Source of the DNA: Colwellia hornerae
GTDB taxonomy: Bacteria > Pseudomonadota > Gammaproteobacteria > Enterobacterales > Alteromonadaceae
DNA: 64,000 nt
Reading direction: 5' to 3'
Assembly: GCF_007954355.1 (NCBI RefSeq)
Contig: NZ_VOLR01000006.1
Span: 62,001 to 126,000, forward strand
Position numbers and translations under genes: made by a program
Notes under the pieces: generated by a model
Seen by the model: only the letters and a program-made list of their open reading frames with translations
Told to the model about the DNA's origin: nothing
Databases searched by the model: none
Shown: piece after piece, positions 38,139-48,809 of the stretch
Position numbering within the stretch: position 1 is the first letter of the stretch
Layout: each line of letters begins with the position of its first letter

Positions 38139-39166
38139 TACTCTCGTCCTATGGTACGACTCACTACGGAGATATTATTATTGCTTTCAACTTTCATTAA
38201 AGTGCTCAAAGCGAAGTAACTGTCATTAAAACTAGCAATGCTTTTTAGTTTAAAATAATGGCTAACAACATCAAACTGCTCTTTTTGATCATTGGTTATT
38301 TTTGGATGTTTCGATATTTCTGGTAAGTTAAAAAACTCATCACGTGTTTTAAAACCAGCACCCTCTCGACTGGCCAGTGCATTTTCTGCATCTGCGATAG
38401 GAATATGTAAAAAAATCTCTAACAGTTCAGGCTGATCGCTTCTAATGGTATTTATATTTATTTTATGTAAATTGCTATTGGGTATTACGCAAGCATATTC
38501 TTTTAATTTATTAATAACCGGCACGGTAAAGTGTTCAATTAAACGTAATTCGGTAATACTGGCCAAATAATGATTGGCGGGTAAATAAGGAAACTCTTTT
38601 GCTGAGTAATCATTATCTTCTGCTCCACCAGCACTGGCTATAGCACTATCTTGATCAAGCCAATCAACTAAGGCATCGGTCATATATTCAGCTTCAAACT
38701 GACTAACACCTTCGACATTAAGTGACATAATTAATTTTTGAAAGTCTTCTTCTATTGCACGCCTTTGAGTTCCTGTAGGAATAGCATTATCATCAGGCCT
38801 TAAGGCATTCAAATTAAAACAAGCTTGCATGTCAAAAATTTCACCGGTGATTTGCCCAAAGTCGACCGGGTAACTTGTTTGACCTTGTGCCCAGATTTGC
38901 TCTAGATGTGTGACCTCTTTACCATTTTCAAAAGCACTAATTAATATTCTTTTTGCAAACGCCTCTGCGCCCATCGCATACCAATAAGCTTGCTGATTTA
39001 GTGTAATATTATTGGTACGTTGCATCTGCAACTGCAAGCGAGCAGTCATTTGTGTTGCTAATACGGCGGCTAACGCGACGATAAGCAAAACAGTAATTAG
39101 CGCTACACCAGTCACTTTTTTAGTAGTCAACTTACTCATATCAGCACTGCACTGAGAATGTGTCAT
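38138..39166 (-). CDS. gspK: Type II secretion minor pseudopilin GspK
   Basis: GspK caps the pseudopilus tip. The protein of about 342 aa has a prepilin-like leader ending KKVTG, followed by the hydrophobic stretch VALITVLLIVALAAVLA, without Glu at +5 as is usual for GspK. The large globular domain contains ALVDWLDQDS and ACFNLNAL typical of the family. I chose the ATG at 39166 because a strong GGGAGG ribosome site lies 5 bases upstream; an in-frame start at 39193 adds 9 residues. Confidence 0.93.
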   Translation of the reverse strand: MTHSQCSADMSKLTTKKVTGVALITVLLIVALAAVLATQMTARLQLQMQRTNNITLNQQAYWYAMGAEAFAKRILISAFENGKEVTHLEQIWAQGQTSYPVDFGQITGEIFDMQACFNLNALRPDDNAIPTGTQRRAIEEDFQKLIMSLNVEGVSQFEAEYMTDALVDWLDQDSAIASAGGAEDNDYSAKEFPYLPANHYLASITELRLIEHFTVPVINKLKEYACVIPNSNLHKININTIRSDQPELLEIFLHIPIADAENALASREGAGFKTRDEFFNLPEISKHPKITNDQKEQFDVVSHYFKLKSIASFNDSYFALSTLMKVESNNNISVVSRTIGRE

Positions 39167-39210
39167 TAAGGCCTCCCATAACGAACAGCACAATACGATG
39201 GGCTTTAAAT

Positions 39211-39831
39211 TTATACATCATTACCTGCCACTAAAAATTCTCGTCTGATAAGCCCATAATCTTTAGTTATTAGCTCGACAGCAATCGCTTTAGGTAAACT
39301 TTTATTTATAATTTGCTTTTGCCATTTTTTGTCATAAAAAAACTCAAAATTTAGCGCTTCAATCTCGGTGATTAACTTTCTTATTTTAGGCTCTTGTCCT
39401 TGGATAGCGTCAACAAAATTAAAGTGAAGTCGCTCGAAGGTTCCCTCATTTAATTGATAAGCGACTGATTGCATATTACTACGCGGTAATAGTAGACCTG
39501 GATTTGTCCAGCCGTGGCGAACAAAAGCTAAAGTACTTTCGCCATTTGAAAAACTATTGCTGTCAGTATATAAAAAATCTTGCTGGGGAGCTTCGCCATT
39601 TAATCGAATACTGCGTTTAGCAATTTGCAGTAAATCACGCTCGATAAGTAAAAAGCCTCGTTGCAATTCATTAACGCGTTCGGTACGAATTTTAGATGAT
39701 TCATTACCTTTTAATACCGTATTAAAAATAGTGAAACTGCTCATGCTGATCATTGAAAAAATAGCGATAGCTATCAGCACTTCTAGCAAGGTAAAGCCAT
39801 TATTCATTGGCTTATTTAAGCGAGTTTTCAC
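39211..39831 (-). CDS. gspJ: Type II secretion minor pseudopilin GspJ
   Basis: This 206-aa minor pseudopilin has the leader MKTRLNKPMNNG with cleavage before FTLLEVLIAIAIFSMIS (Glu at +5). The remainder matches GspJ, with ELQRGFLLIERDLLQIAKR. It forms the tip complex with GspI and GspK. It overlaps gspI by one base, and ends 44 bases before gspK. Confidence 0.93.
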   Translation of the reverse strand: MKTRLNKPMNNGFTLLEVLIAIAIFSMISMSSFTIFNTVLKGNESSKIRTERVNELQRGFLLIERDLLQIAKRSIRLNGEAPQQDFLYTDSNSFSNGESTLAFVRHGWTNPGLLLPRSNMQSVAYQLNEGTFERLHFNFVDAIQGQEPKIRKLITEIEALNFEFFYDKKWQKQIINKSLPKAIAVELITKDYGLIRREFLVAGNDV

Positions 39832-40229
39832 TAAGGTTGACTCTTTGATATATAGGTAACCATACTGGTGATCGCTAACTTTTCATCTTCTTTATTGCGA
39901 ATTTCAATTGTAATAGCACGCATATTCTTATTTTCTGTTTTAAGCACTTTTTGTAGCCAAAACCATTCTTGGCCAGCCATTTCTACGGTGCCTTTTTTAT
40001 TGTTTTTTGGTGGCCATGTTGGGTCTAATGTCATCGCAACTAATTGATTTGAGGCCACCCAGTTAGCTAACACTTTATTTTCTAAATGACTTAAATTTTT
40101 AAAGTTATTGTCTGCTGCACTTAATAACGCAATGCCGGCAATTGAAAAAATAGCCATCGCTAACATCACTTCAATTAAGGTGAAGCCCAATGAAGCGGTT
40201 TTAATTACTCTTTTCACCTTATGAATCAT
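39831..40229 (-). CDS. gspI: Type II secretion minor pseudopilin GspI
   Basis: This protein of about 132 aa has leader MIHKVKRVIKTASLG and mature start FTLIEVMLAMAIFSIAGIA (Glu at +5), then ENKVLANWVASNQL typical of GspI. I chose the ATG at 40229, which overlaps the end of gspH by 11 bases and has a GAAGGA site upstream; a TTG start at 40247 would add six residues. Confidence 0.92.
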   Translation of the reverse strand: MIHKVKRVIKTASLGFTLIEVMLAMAIFSIAGIALLSAADNNFKNLSHLENKVLANWVASNQLVAMTLDPTWPPKNNKKGTVEMAGQEWFWLQKVLKTENKNMRAITIEIRNKEDEKLAITSMVTYISKSQP

Positions 40230-40860
40230 CAAAGAGCGGTCCTTCAACAGTTATCGGTGTGGTATATAAGCCGGTTGCTTTAAAATAAAGTTTCGCTTCG
40301 GTGTAATTATTTTTAATAAATTGAAAGCGCAGGCTAAACGGGGTTATTTCACCGCCTGAGAGTATATAAATTTGTGGGATGAGTATTTTTTTTTCTATAT
40401 TATTATCGGCATCATCTGTATCAGCTTCTTCATCTACGTCATTGTCTTTATTGGCCGCTTGTAACTCATTAAATGATGCAGTATCAAATAATTGTGGTTC
40501 ATCGATTGGCAAATCATCAAGTTGTAGAATCAACTCAACACCTTCAGGTAATTGATAGCGACTGAATAATTCATTATCAGAGATATCCGACCACGTTATG
40601 CCGTCGTAACCTAAAAACTGATAACCTTTTTTACCAATAACCAAACCTAATTCAATATTATTCAACATGCCATATTCAGCAGCAATATTGAAAACGCCAG
40701 CAAAACGCTTGCTTGACAGTTCAAGTGTTTCTTCGGCTTTATCACCTGAAGCACTAAATTGAACAACAGAAACCATTAAACCGACCAGCACAATAACCAA
40801 CATCACTTCAATTAAAGTGAAACCGTTAACTATTGTGCTATTTTTGGAATAATGCTTCAT
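40219..40860 (-). CDS. gspH: Type II secretion minor pseudopilin GspH
   Basis: This 213-aa minor pseudopilin has leader MKHYSKNSTIVNG before FTLIEVMLVIVLVGLMVSV (Glu at +5). It links the tip complex to the GspG filament. It contains an acidic insertion (NKDNDVDEEADTDDADNNIE, about 136-155), possibly a flexible loop; the family average is shorter. Confidence 0.92.
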   Translation of the reverse strand: MKHYSKNSTIVNGFTLIEVMLVIVLVGLMVSVVQFSASGDKAEETLELSSKRFAGVFNIAAEYGMLNNIELGLVIGKKGYQFLGYDGITWSDISDNELFSRYQLPEGVELILQLDDLPIDEPQLFDTASFNELQAANKDNDVDEEADTDDADNNIEKKILIPQIYILSGGEITPFSLRFQFIKNNYTEAKLYFKATGLYTTPITVEGPLFDDS

Positions 40861-40878
40861 ATTAACAGATCACCAAAA

Positions 40879-41334
40879 CTACTGGTATTCGCCAAGGTTC
40901 CAGTTGCCGATATCGTCTTCTGTACCGGGTTCACCGTCGGGTCCCATGGTAAAAATATCAATATCACCATTTTCGCCTGGGTTTAATAGTTGATAGGCGT
41001 TGCCCCAAGGATCGTCAGGTAAACGTTTAACATAACCCCCATTTGGAAAACGACGAGGTAAAGGTTCAACGTCAGTTTCTTCAACTAAAGCTTCTAAGCC
41101 TTGTTCAGTCGTTGGATAGTTATAGTTATCCATTTTATACATACTTAACGATGTTTCTAGTGCATTAATATCTTGTACTGATTTTTGAAGTTTTGCGGTA
41201 TCCATATTGCCCATCAAGTTTTGGACAACGACACTGCCTAGCAAACCTAAAATAACAATAACAACCATCACTTCCAGTAAGGTAAAACCTCGTTGTTTAT
41301 TTTTCACTTTTATTGGTTGAGTTTTTTTGTTCAC
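40879..41334 (-). CDS. gspG: Type II secretion major pseudopilin GspG
   Basis: GspG builds the pseudopilus. The 151-aa protein has a basic leader ending KQRG before FTLLEVMVVIVILGLLGSVV (Glu at +5). The C-terminal part holds the calcium-binding loop signature (DPWGNAYQLLNPGENGDID and GPDGEPGTEDDIGNW), which is highly conserved in GspG. Confidence 0.97.
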   Translation of the reverse strand: MNKKTQPIKVKNKQRGFTLLEVMVVIVILGLLGSVVVQNLMGNMDTAKLQKSVQDINALETSLSMYKMDNYNYPTTEQGLEALVEETDVEPLPRRFPNGGYVKRLPDDPWGNAYQLLNPGENGDIDIFTMGPDGEPGTEDDIGNWNLGEYQ

Positions 41335-41335
41335 A

Positions 41336-42559
41336 TTAACCTCCTACTAAGGTATTTAACTGAAGAATTGGCTGTAAAATAGCCATAACTATAAAAAGAA
41401 CGATACCCGCCATGGCGATCATCAAAGCGGGCTCAAAGGCTTTTAGCGATATATTCATTAAGGCTTCAAACTCTCTGTCTTGGTTGTCTGCTGAACGGCC
41501 AAGCATATGTTCTAACTTGCCACTTTTTTCACCACTGGCAATCATATGAAGCATCATCGGTGGAAATAATTTCGTTTGCTCTAAAGAAACTCGTAAACTC
41601 GCTCCCTCACGTACTTTATCGGCTGACTCTTTAACACATTGCTTAATGTATAAATTTTCTAAAACTTCACCTGATATTTTCATACTTTCGAGCAAAGGAA
41701 CAGCACTGGCCGTTAGGATACTCAAGGTACGGGCAAAACGAGCGGTATTAATACCACGAATTATTTTCCCCAGCCCAGGAAAGCTAATCACCTTACGATG
41801 AAAGGCAAATTTGAAGCTGGCTTTTTTCATTAAATGATTAAACCCACCTATCAGTAAGGCAATCAATATAAGGATATATAAGCCGTTATCTCTTAAAAAA
41901 TCACTGGTACTAATTAAAAACTGAGTCGTTGCAGGTAAGTTTGCGCCCATATGGTCAAACTGGCCAACAATTTTGGGCACTACCGCCGTTAAGAGTATCG
42001 CGATAACACCTATGGCAACCACCGTCATAATAACCGGGTAAATAAGCGCTTGAATGATTTGTGAACGTAAGTGTTCCCGTTGTTCGGTGTAATCAGCTAA
42101 ACGGTTTAATACCGTATCTAAGAAGCCAGATTTTTCACCTGCGGCGACCATTGCTCGGTATAAGTGACTAAAAACATGGGGAAATTCTGCCATACTTTCG
42201 GCTAAACCATAACCTTCGGTTACTTTTGTTCGTACCGCCATGATCATACTTTTCATGCTGTTTTTTTCACATTGCTCGCCAACAGCCAGCAAGGATTCTT
42301 CAATCGGTAAACCCGACTCTACCAATGTTGCCAGTTGACGTGTGATTAAAGCAAGCTCAGCGACAGATACTTTTGTTCGCCCCGCAAACCGTGACTTATT
42401 GGCGGCTTGCTTAGTTTTTTGTAAGCTTGGCGTGACTTCAGTGGGCATTAAGCCTTTGTCACGTAATAAGCCACGCGCTTGTCTAGGCGTATCGCCTTCG
42501 ATTACACCCTTTACCGTTTTACCACGGCTATTTACTGCTTGATAATCAAAAGCTGCCAT
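41336..42559 (-). CDS. gspF: Type II secretion inner-membrane protein GspF
   Basis: The 407-aa polytopic protein has two GspF domains (about 70-195 and 270-395), each followed by hydrophobic segments (VIMTVVAIGVIAILLTAVV, LYILILIALLIGGF, MIAMAGIVLFIVMAILQPI). It starts MAAFDYQAVNSRGKTVKGV and has the family motif ALITRQLATLVESGLPIEES. It is the platform protein to which GspE couples. It lies 1 base after gspG on the upstream side. Confidence 0.96.
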   Translation of the reverse strand: MAAFDYQAVNSRGKTVKGVIEGDTPRQARGLLRDKGLMPTEVTPSLQKTKQAANKSRFAGRTKVSVAELALITRQLATLVESGLPIEESLLAVGEQCEKNSMKSMIMAVRTKVTEGYGLAESMAEFPHVFSHLYRAMVAAGEKSGFLDTVLNRLADYTEQREHLRSQIIQALIYPVIMTVVAIGVIAILLTAVVPKIVGQFDHMGANLPATTQFLISTSDFLRDNGLYILILIALLIGGFNHLMKKASFKFAFHRKVISFPGLGKIIRGINTARFARTLSILTASAVPLLESMKISGEVLENLYIKQCVKESADKVREGASLRVSLEQTKLFPPMMLHMIASGEKSGKLEHMLGRSADNQDREFEALMNISLKAFEPALMIAMAGIVLFIVMAILQPILQLNTLVGG

Positions 42560-42572
42560 AATAAAACTCTAG

Positions 42573-44129
42573 TTAATCTTCTTTGGTAACACGCAAAACT
42601 TCTTCGAGTGTCGTTTGTCCGGTCAGCACTTTATCAAAGCCATCACGGCGTATGCTTGGCGTATTTTGGCGAATAAACTTTTCGATAGCCTGCTCACCTT
42701 TACCATTATGAATAAGCTCGCGTACTTTATCGTCGACAACAATAAGCTCATGAATACCCATACGACCTTTGTAACCCTTTTGGCTACATTCACTGCAACC
42801 AACAGCGCGATAAATATGTTGAGTGTTATCTTGAGGTAATTCAAGTAGTTTAAGTTCTGGGCCATCAGGTAAATGGCTTTCTTTACAATGCGGGCACAAT
42901 GTTCTCACGAGTCGTTGTGCTAAAACACCCAAGAGACTTGATGAGAGTAAAAATGATTCTACGCCCATATCTTCCATACGGGTAATGGCACCAGCGGCAC
43001 TGTTAGTATGCAATGTCGACATCACTAAGTGACCGGTTAAACTGGCTTGTACGCCAATTTGCGCCGTTTCTAGATCGCGTATTTCACCGACCATAACAAC
43101 ATCGGGATCTTGACGAAGTATTGCCCGTAAACCACGAGCAAAGGTCATATCAACTTTAGTATTAACTTGTGTTTGTCCAATACCTTCAATGGCGTACTCA
43201 ATGGGATCTTCAACCGTTAACACATTGCGCTCTTTCGAATCAATTTGGCTCAGTCCCGCATAAAGCGTAGTACTTTTACCCGACCCTGTAGGACCTGTAA
43301 CTAAGATAATACCATGAGGTTTTTCGATGAGTTTTGAAAATTTAATTCGATTGGCAAGTGTCATACCTAAATCTTCTAGATCAAGGCGCACCGAGTTCTT
43401 ATCAAGTAAACGTAACACCACACGTTCACCATGACCGGTTGGCATTGTTGAAACACGTACATCAACAGCACGACCGGCAATGCGCAAAGAAATACGACCA
43501 TCTTGTGGTATGCGCTTTTCAGCAATGTCGAGTTTTGCCATAACCTTGATTCGAGAAACTAATAATGAAGCAAGTTTACGATTAGGCTTTAATACTTCAC
43601 GTAAAACGCCATCAACACGAAAACGAATTTGTAGCGCTAATTCAAAGGTTTCAATATGAATATCAGAAGCATTTTCTTTGATTGCTTCACTCAACATCGC
43701 ATTGATCAATTTAATAATTGGCGCATCATCCTCATTTTCAAGGAGATCTTCTGTTTCTGTCATTTCATCAGCGAGAGAATACAAATCAACTTCGTTGCCG
43801 ATATCTTCCATCATCTGTTGGGCTTCTGAAGAATCTCGTTGATATGAAATTGTTAATAACTGTTCGAATTCATCCAACGAATGAAATTCAATGGCAAAAG
43901 TGCTTTTTAAGACCCGACGTACTTCTAATACTGCCGCACTATTCACATTGGCTAAGCAATGTAAGGTGTATTGATCGTTACTTTTGCTAATTAATACATG
44001 ATGACGTTTGGCAAAATTAAAAGGCAAACGACTGATCTGCACTTTAACTTCCTCTGCCTCTTGACCATTACCTGCAATATTTAAAGTCACTATGCTGTCG
44101 ATATCTTCTCTCTTTTCAATATCAGCCAT
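42573..44129 (-). CDS. gspE: Type II secretion ATPase GspE
   Basis: The cytoplasmic ATPase (518 aa) drives pseudopilus assembly. It has Walker [13 protein letters not shown], Asp box EDPIEY, Walker [13 protein letters not shown], His box [14 protein letters not shown] and a zinc-binding tetracysteine (LCPHC and CSECSQKG). I chose the ATG of [11 protein letters not shown] at 44129, one base after the gspD stop, rather than the start at 44168 that would overlap gspD by 38 bases. Confidence 0.96.
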   Translation of the reverse strand: MADIEKREDIDSIVTLNIAGNGQEAEEVKVQISRLPFNFAKRHHVLISKSNDQYTLHCLANVNSAAVLEVRRVLKSTFAIEFHSLDEFEQLLTISYQRDSSEAQQMMEDIGNEVDLYSLADEMTETEDLLENEDDAPIIKLINAMLSEAIKENASDIHIETFELALQIRFRVDGVLREVLKPNRKLASLLVSRIKVMAKLDIAEKRIPQDGRISLRIAGRAVDVRVSTMPTGHGERVVLRLLDKNSVRLDLEDLGMTLANRIKFSKLIEKPHGIILVTGPTGSGKSTTLYAGLSQIDSKERNVLTVEDPIEYAIEGIGQTQVNTKVDMTFARGLRAILRQDPDVVMVGEIRDLETAQIGVQASLTGHLVMSTLHTNSAAGAITRMEDMGVESFLLSSSLLGVLAQRLVRTLCPHCKESHLPDGPELKLLELPQDNTQHIYRAVGCSECSQKGYKGRMGIHELIVVDDKVRELIHNGKGEQAIEKFIRQNTPSIRRDGFDKVLTGQTTLEEVLRVTKED

Positions 44130-44130
44130 A

Positions 44131-46281
44131 TTATTGGTCTTTTTGGTCTGAAGTTGATGAATCATCACCCTCGTTTTTAACGGCAGGCGGTAATAAGCTA
44201 GGTTCTTTAAACTTGCTTTTGTTCATGTATTCATCGAATGAAGGAGGTAAGGTAAGTTTGTCATTCCACTCTGGTAATAATGGCATTTTTTCATCGCTCA
44301 TTAATGACAAGCCTTCTTCTTGCTTACGTATTTCAGTCGCTCGAATATAGTTATACTTTTCTTTACTGATTTCATTCATCAATTCGCCGTCACGAATAAT
44401 CGTTGGGCGAATAAAGACCATTAAATTACGTTTACGTGTTGAAGTTGTTGTTGATTTAAATAAGTGTCCAATAAAAGGTATATCGCCTAATAAAGGCACT
44501 TTTTGTTCACTTTCTTGTACATCTTCATCAATCAAGCCACCTAGCACCACAGTTGCGCCAGAATCGGCCATTACGACTGTTTTTATTTCACGTTTGTTGA
44601 TAGAAATATCTACGCCTGTTGCACCACTTACCGAAGAAACTTCTTGTTCTATGGTTAACTGCACGCCACTGCCTTCATTCACTTGTGGGGTAACGGTTAG
44701 TTTGATACCGACTTCTTGACGTTCAACGGTTTGAAATGGATTGCCGTTATTACTACCGGCAGTAGAGCCAGTAAGAATAGGAATTTCTTGTCCAACTAAA
44801 AAGTGCGCTTCTTCATTATCTAAGGTGGTGATACTTGGCGTAGCAAGAATATTAGAGTTAGTGTCGTTACTCACGGCTTGTATAATTGCGCCCCAGCCAT
44901 TTTTCATAATACCAAACATACCACCACTAACAGAACCGAGTAAGGTTGCGGCTAATGAATAGTCACCTTTAATATCGGCTTGATCTGGATTAACCGTAAT
45001 AGCACCATTCTCAGAAGTAACCGTAGATCCCTTAGTACCGGGTGTAGATCGAGCTGACTCAGCTGCTGCAGCTACGCCAGTAATTGGGACAGGACCATTA
45101 TTAAACTGGGTAAAGCCACCTTCTTCACTAAACCATTGCACGCCTAGACTAATACCGTCGCTTTCAAAAACTTCGACGATTATCGCTTCAACAAGCACTT
45201 GCGCACGACGGACATCTAATTTGCGAATAACTTCTTCAAGTGAGCGCAACATGTCTTGCTGAGCGGTAATAACCAAGGTATTGGTGTCTTCGTGAGCGTC
45301 AATACTGACATTACGTTTTTTACTGCTTTGTTTACTCGTTTGTGCGCCCGCGTTTTCGGCTTCAATTGATTTACTGACCCCTTCGAGTACTTTAACTAAG
45401 TCTTCGGCTTTTGAGTATTTCAAATAGTAAACACGGGTATTACCGTTGGTTTCTAATTCACTGTCTAAACGAGAAATTAATTTCGCAACACGCGAACGGG
45501 CTTGGGATTCGCCACTGACTATCACGCTATTGGTGCGTTCATCAGCAACTATTTTAGGAATAAGGAAGGTTGGCGTGCCAGATTTTCCTTGATCAGATTT
45601 ATGCATGGCTTCAACAATACGCACCATTTCTGCCGCAGAGGCATATTGCAATTTAATAATTTGTACGTCTTGATCGCCGGCTTTATCGACACGTTCAATA
45701 ATATTGACTAACCGATTTACAACCGCAGCAGTACCCGTAAGCATGATGACATTGGCGGGGTCATAATTGACCACGTTACCACCACCCGCTTGGTCTGAAA
45801 GTTGGCGAAGCAAGGGGGTTAATTCTCGTACCGTAACATTTTTAACTTCAACAACACGGGTCACCATTTCATCACCCATACCCGGGTTTTCGTTACCAAC
45901 AACCGGTATTGATGAGGTTTTAGCGTCTTTATTACGAATAACTTTTACAACATTATTATCCATTTCAACGGCAGAAAAACCATAGACCTCAAGGACATTT
46001 AAAAACACTTGATAATATTGTTTTTCGGTAAGTTGATCTTGAGTACGTAACGTCACTTTACCTCGAACGTTAGGGTCAACAATCATGGTTTTTTTCAGAT
46101 TTTTACCGACTATATTGATGAATTCGTCAATTTCAGTACCTTTAAAATTTGGCGAGTACTTGGCCGCATATATATCAGCACTAAATAATAAAGTATTCAT
46201 CATCACAACAGTTAACCCTGTTGCTAATAATCCTTTATACCAAGGAGCGCGAAGAGTCTTGCGCAAGGATAAATTTTTCAT
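44131..46281 (-). CDS. gspD: Type II secretion secretin GspD
   Basis: The 716-aa outer-membrane channel has a signal region ([23 protein letters not shown]), N0 domain ([18 protein letters not shown]), N1-N3 domains with NxxIVxGxxxxxxxV-type repeats ([15 protein letters not shown]), and the secretin core with [11 protein letters not shown] and [17 protein letters not shown] Gly/Ser-rich loop lies about 390-440. The C-terminal S-domain region (about 640-716) may bind a pilotin; no pilotin gene is seen here. Confidence 0.97.
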   Translation of the reverse strand: MKNLSLRKTLRAPWYKGLLATGLTVVMMNTLLFSADIYAAKYSPNFKGTEIDEFINIVGKNLKKTMIVDPNVRGKVTLRTQDQLTEKQYYQVFLNVLEVYGFSAVEMDNNVVKVIRNKDAKTSSIPVVGNENPGMGDEMVTRVVEVKNVTVRELTPLLRQLSDQAGGGNVVNYDPANVIMLTGTAAVVNRLVNIIERVDKAGDQDVQIIKLQYASAAEMVRIVEAMHKSDQGKSGTPTFLIPKIVADERTNSVIVSGESQARSRVAKLISRLDSELETNGNTRVYYLKYSKAEDLVKVLEGVSKSIEAENAGAQTSKQSSKKRNVSIDAHEDTNTLVITAQQDMLRSLEEVIRKLDVRRAQVLVEAIIVEVFESDGISLGVQWFSEEGGFTQFNNGPVPITGVAAAAESARSTPGTKGSTVTSENGAITVNPDQADIKGDYSLAATLLGSVSGGMFGIMKNGWGAIIQAVSNDTNSNILATPSITTLDNEEAHFLVGQEIPILTGSTAGSNNGNPFQTVERQEVGIKLTVTPQVNEGSGVQLTIEQEVSSVSGATGVDISINKREIKTVVMADSGATVVLGGLIDEDVQESEQKVPLLGDIPFIGHLFKSTTTSTRKRNLMVFIRPTIIRDGELMNEISKEKYNYIRATEIRKQEEGLSLMSDEKMPLLPEWNDKLTLPPSFDEYMNKSKFKEPSLLPPAVKNEGDDSSTSDQKDQ

Positions 46282-46313
46282 AACTTAATTCTCAATTTTG
46301 GTCAGTAAAGGTA

Positions 46314-47267
46314 TTAACTACCAATACTAAATAATATTTCGTTCAATTCACCATTACGATCGATTAATAGTGATACTTCTTTATCTTGTTTTAATGCGGC
46401 GAGGGCCTGTGCTGCTTCGCTTGGTACCGTTAAATCATAACCATTCATTTGAATCGCGACATCACCAGATTTCAATCCTGAATTTTGAAAAAAACCTGCG
46501 TTTTTGCCTGGCATCAATCGATAACCTACTATTTTGCCACTTTTACGTTTTGGTGATATTTTTAAATAGTCAGTAATTTTACTTGGGTCGGTATTAATTT
46601 CGTCTTTAAATGACTCAGCGCTTTTGCTCAGCATTTTGTTTGTTCTTTGATCAATCACATTAGGTGATGTTAGCCGATTATTTATTTCTCGAACTTTAGC
46701 CGGGGATATTGCCGTTTTCCTTGTCACATTTTGTTGCGTTTTTTCATTGTAATCAAAACCATCAAGCATCAATGTTTCAAGTTTTCCCGCATGCTTTAAA
46801 AGTACTCGGTCACGAAAAACACGATCAAGTACAGCACGTGTTCCGGTAATTGTTTCACCAGGACTATAGGTATCTTGCTTTCCTGAGTTTTCGATCACGG
46901 CCGCAGACGTAGTTTTGTCGTCGCTTGCTACTGCCCCTGTCAGCGTTAAACGCAACTGTGTTTCAGGCGCACTTTCCACTTCAACAGTTTCAACTGCATC
47001 TATACTGTCTGTATATAAGCCAAATAAGTTCAATGTCTTTAAGTTTGTTAAACTGATCGCCGCTTTTTTAGTGTTCTGTGTTGCTACTTTTACGGTGACA
47101 TTTGAAGAAGTATGGTACTGGCCACTCGGCGCAACAAGCCAAGTGAGCTGTGCAAAAACGTACGCAATATAAGCTAACAAAAAGACACTGATCACCTTAG
47201 CTATTTTTTGCTGAGGTAATTGTGAAGAAAAGTCGACTACACTTGAAAAATTTGAAGGTAATTGCAT
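46314..47267 (-). CDS. gspC: Type II secretion protein GspC
   Basis: The 317-aa bitopic protein has one TM helix (VISVFLLAYIAYVFAQLTWLV, about 24-44), an HR domain (SLTNLKTLNLFGLY) that contacts the secretin and a C-terminal PDZ domain (about 220-317, with GKIVGYRLMPGKNAGFFQ and GLKSGDVAIQMNGYDL) that helps substrate choice. It is the first gene of the operon. The 232-base gap up to hslR holds divergent promoters that I could not place. Confidence 0.95.
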   Translation of the reverse strand: MQLPSNFSSVVDFSSQLPQQKIAKVISVFLLAYIAYVFAQLTWLVAPSGQYHTSSNVTVKVATQNTKKAAISLTNLKTLNLFGLYTDSIDAVETVEVESAPETQLRLTLTGAVASDDKTTSAAVIENSGKQDTYSPGETITGTRAVLDRVFRDRVLLKHAGKLETLMLDGFDYNEKTQQNVTRKTAISPAKVREINNRLTSPNVIDQRTNKMLSKSAESFKDEINTDPSKITDYLKISPKRKSGKIVGYRLMPGKNAGFFQNSGLKSGDVAIQMNGYDLTVPSEAAQALAALKQDKEVSLLIDRNGELNEILFSIGS

Positions 47268-47499
47268 GGCTATCTTTATAGAAATTTAAATTAATTTTTA
47301 TTATTATACCTTGATAGTACTTGAGCTAGACGCTATCAACAAGAGTAAGATGGTGATTAAAATATTTATTAACAATTTAGTTCTGCTATGTGCAAACTAA
47401 TATTGCCAGTTCAGCTATTCTCTCAGTTAAAAGACTAGACATTGTAAGCAATTATGATATTTTCGCCGCGACATATATTTATAGGAAGATGGTAAGTAG

Positions 47500-47907
47500 A
47501 TGAAACATAATCCGCCTCTCACTGAAAACACTTCAACCCGTCTCGATAAATGGTTATGGGCTGCTCGTTTTTATAAAACACGCGCCATTGCTAAACAGAT
47601 GATCGATGGTGGTAAAGTGTTCTATAATGGTCAACGAACAAAATCAGGTAAAGTCGTTTCCTTAGGGGATAAAGTCGTCTTACGTCAGAGTTATGAAGAA
47701 CGAGAAATTATTGTGATAGCGCTGGCAGATAAACGCCGAGATGCTGATTTTGCACAAACACTTTACCAAGAAACACCCAACAGTATTGCTACTCGTGAAA
47801 AAAACGCCTTAGCGCGTAAACAAGGCACCTTACTTAGCCCTGCTAGTGATACCAAGCCCGATAAAAAACAACGTCGACAATTAATACAATTTAAAGAAAG
47901 GATCTAA
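47500..47907 (+). CDS. hslR: Ribosome-associated heat shock protein Hsp15
   Basis: This 135-aa S4-domain protein rescues stalled 50S subunits carrying a nascent-chain tRNA. The S4 core is TRLDKWLWAARFYKTRAIAK followed by MIDGGKVFYNGQRTKSGKVV (about 10-50); the C-terminus is very basic (KPDKKQRRQLIQFKERI). A GGAAG site precedes the start. It lies 2 bases upstream of hslO, as in the conserved hslRO operon. Confidence 0.95.
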   Translation: MKHNPPLTENTSTRLDKWLWAARFYKTRAIAKQMIDGGKVFYNGQRTKSGKVVSLGDKVVLRQSYEEREIIVIALADKRRDADFAQTLYQETPNSIATREKNALARKQGTLLSPASDTKPDKKQRRQLIQFKERI

Positions 47908-47909
47908 CT

Positions 47910-48773
47910 GTGACCGTTAAAACTGATGTTTTAAATCGCTATTTATTTGATGGTAAGCATGCTCGTGGAGAGCTTGTGCAACTGACTAAAGCTTATCAAG
48001 AAATAATTGCCTTGCATGAATACCCTCTTGGTGTGCAAGCCTTGTTAGGTGAACTAGTTGCTGCCACTTGCTTACTAACTGCTACTTTAAAGTTTGAGGG
48101 GGAAATTACCGTTCAATTACAGGGAAATGGACCTATTAGCTATATGTCAGTTAATGGCGATGATAAGCAAAATATGCGTGGCATAGCTCGTCTGGCTGAG
48201 CCTACTGACGGTAAAGGCTTAAGAGCACTTATAGGTAACGGTACTATGGTTATTACTATACGTCCTGAAAAAGGCGAACCTTACCAAGGTGTTGTTGCAC
48301 TTGATAAAGATAACTTAGCAGATTGTTTGGCGCATTACTTTGAAGTTTCGGAACAAATACCGACAAAAATTTGGTTATTTAATAATGCTGATAATACTCA
48401 AGTTGCTGGTAGTTTAATACAATTGCTCCCTGATAGTGATAGCAAAGAAACACAGCTTAGTGATTTTGAACACTTGTGCCAACTGACCAATACAATAAAA
48501 GCCGAGGAAATTTTTTCATTAGATGCTGAAGACTTGTTGTATCGTTTGTATCACCAAGAAGAGGTCCGTTTATTTGAACCTCAATCGGTTAATTATCAAT
48601 GCAGCTGTTCTGAAGAAAAATGTTTAACCGCTATTTCTCAAGTTTCACCAAGCGAATTGACAAGCATCATTGCAGAGCAAGGTTGCGTATCGATGACTTG
48701 TGAATATTGCTTAACAACCTATAAGTTTGATGAACCAAAACTGGCGCACTTTATTAATGAGCCCAAGCACTAG
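47910..48773 (+). CDS. hslO: Redox-regulated chaperone Hsp33
   Basis: This 287-aa chaperone is switched on by oxidation of its zinc-binding cysteines. The C-terminal switch has YQCSCSEEKC and MTCEYC, so the usual CxC and CxxC pairs are present, with an additional cysteine. The N-terminal substrate domain has GVQALLGELVAATCLL and GNGPISYMSVNGD. GTG is the start. The operon partner is hslR. Confidence 0.96.
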   Translation: MTVKTDVLNRYLFDGKHARGELVQLTKAYQEIIALHEYPLGVQALLGELVAATCLLTATLKFEGEITVQLQGNGPISYMSVNGDDKQNMRGIARLAEPTDGKGLRALIGNGTMVITIRPEKGEPYQGVVALDKDNLADCLAHYFEVSEQIPTKIWLFNNADNTQVAGSLIQLLPDSDSKETQLSDFEHLCQLTNTIKAEEIFSLDAEDLLYRLYHQEEVRLFEPQSVNYQCSCSEEKCLTAISQVSPSELTSIIAEQGCVSMTCEYCLTTYKFDEPKLAHFINEPKH

Positions 48774-48809
48774 CTTAAACTAAACGTCTTAATTCTGCCT
48801 GATCGCCGA

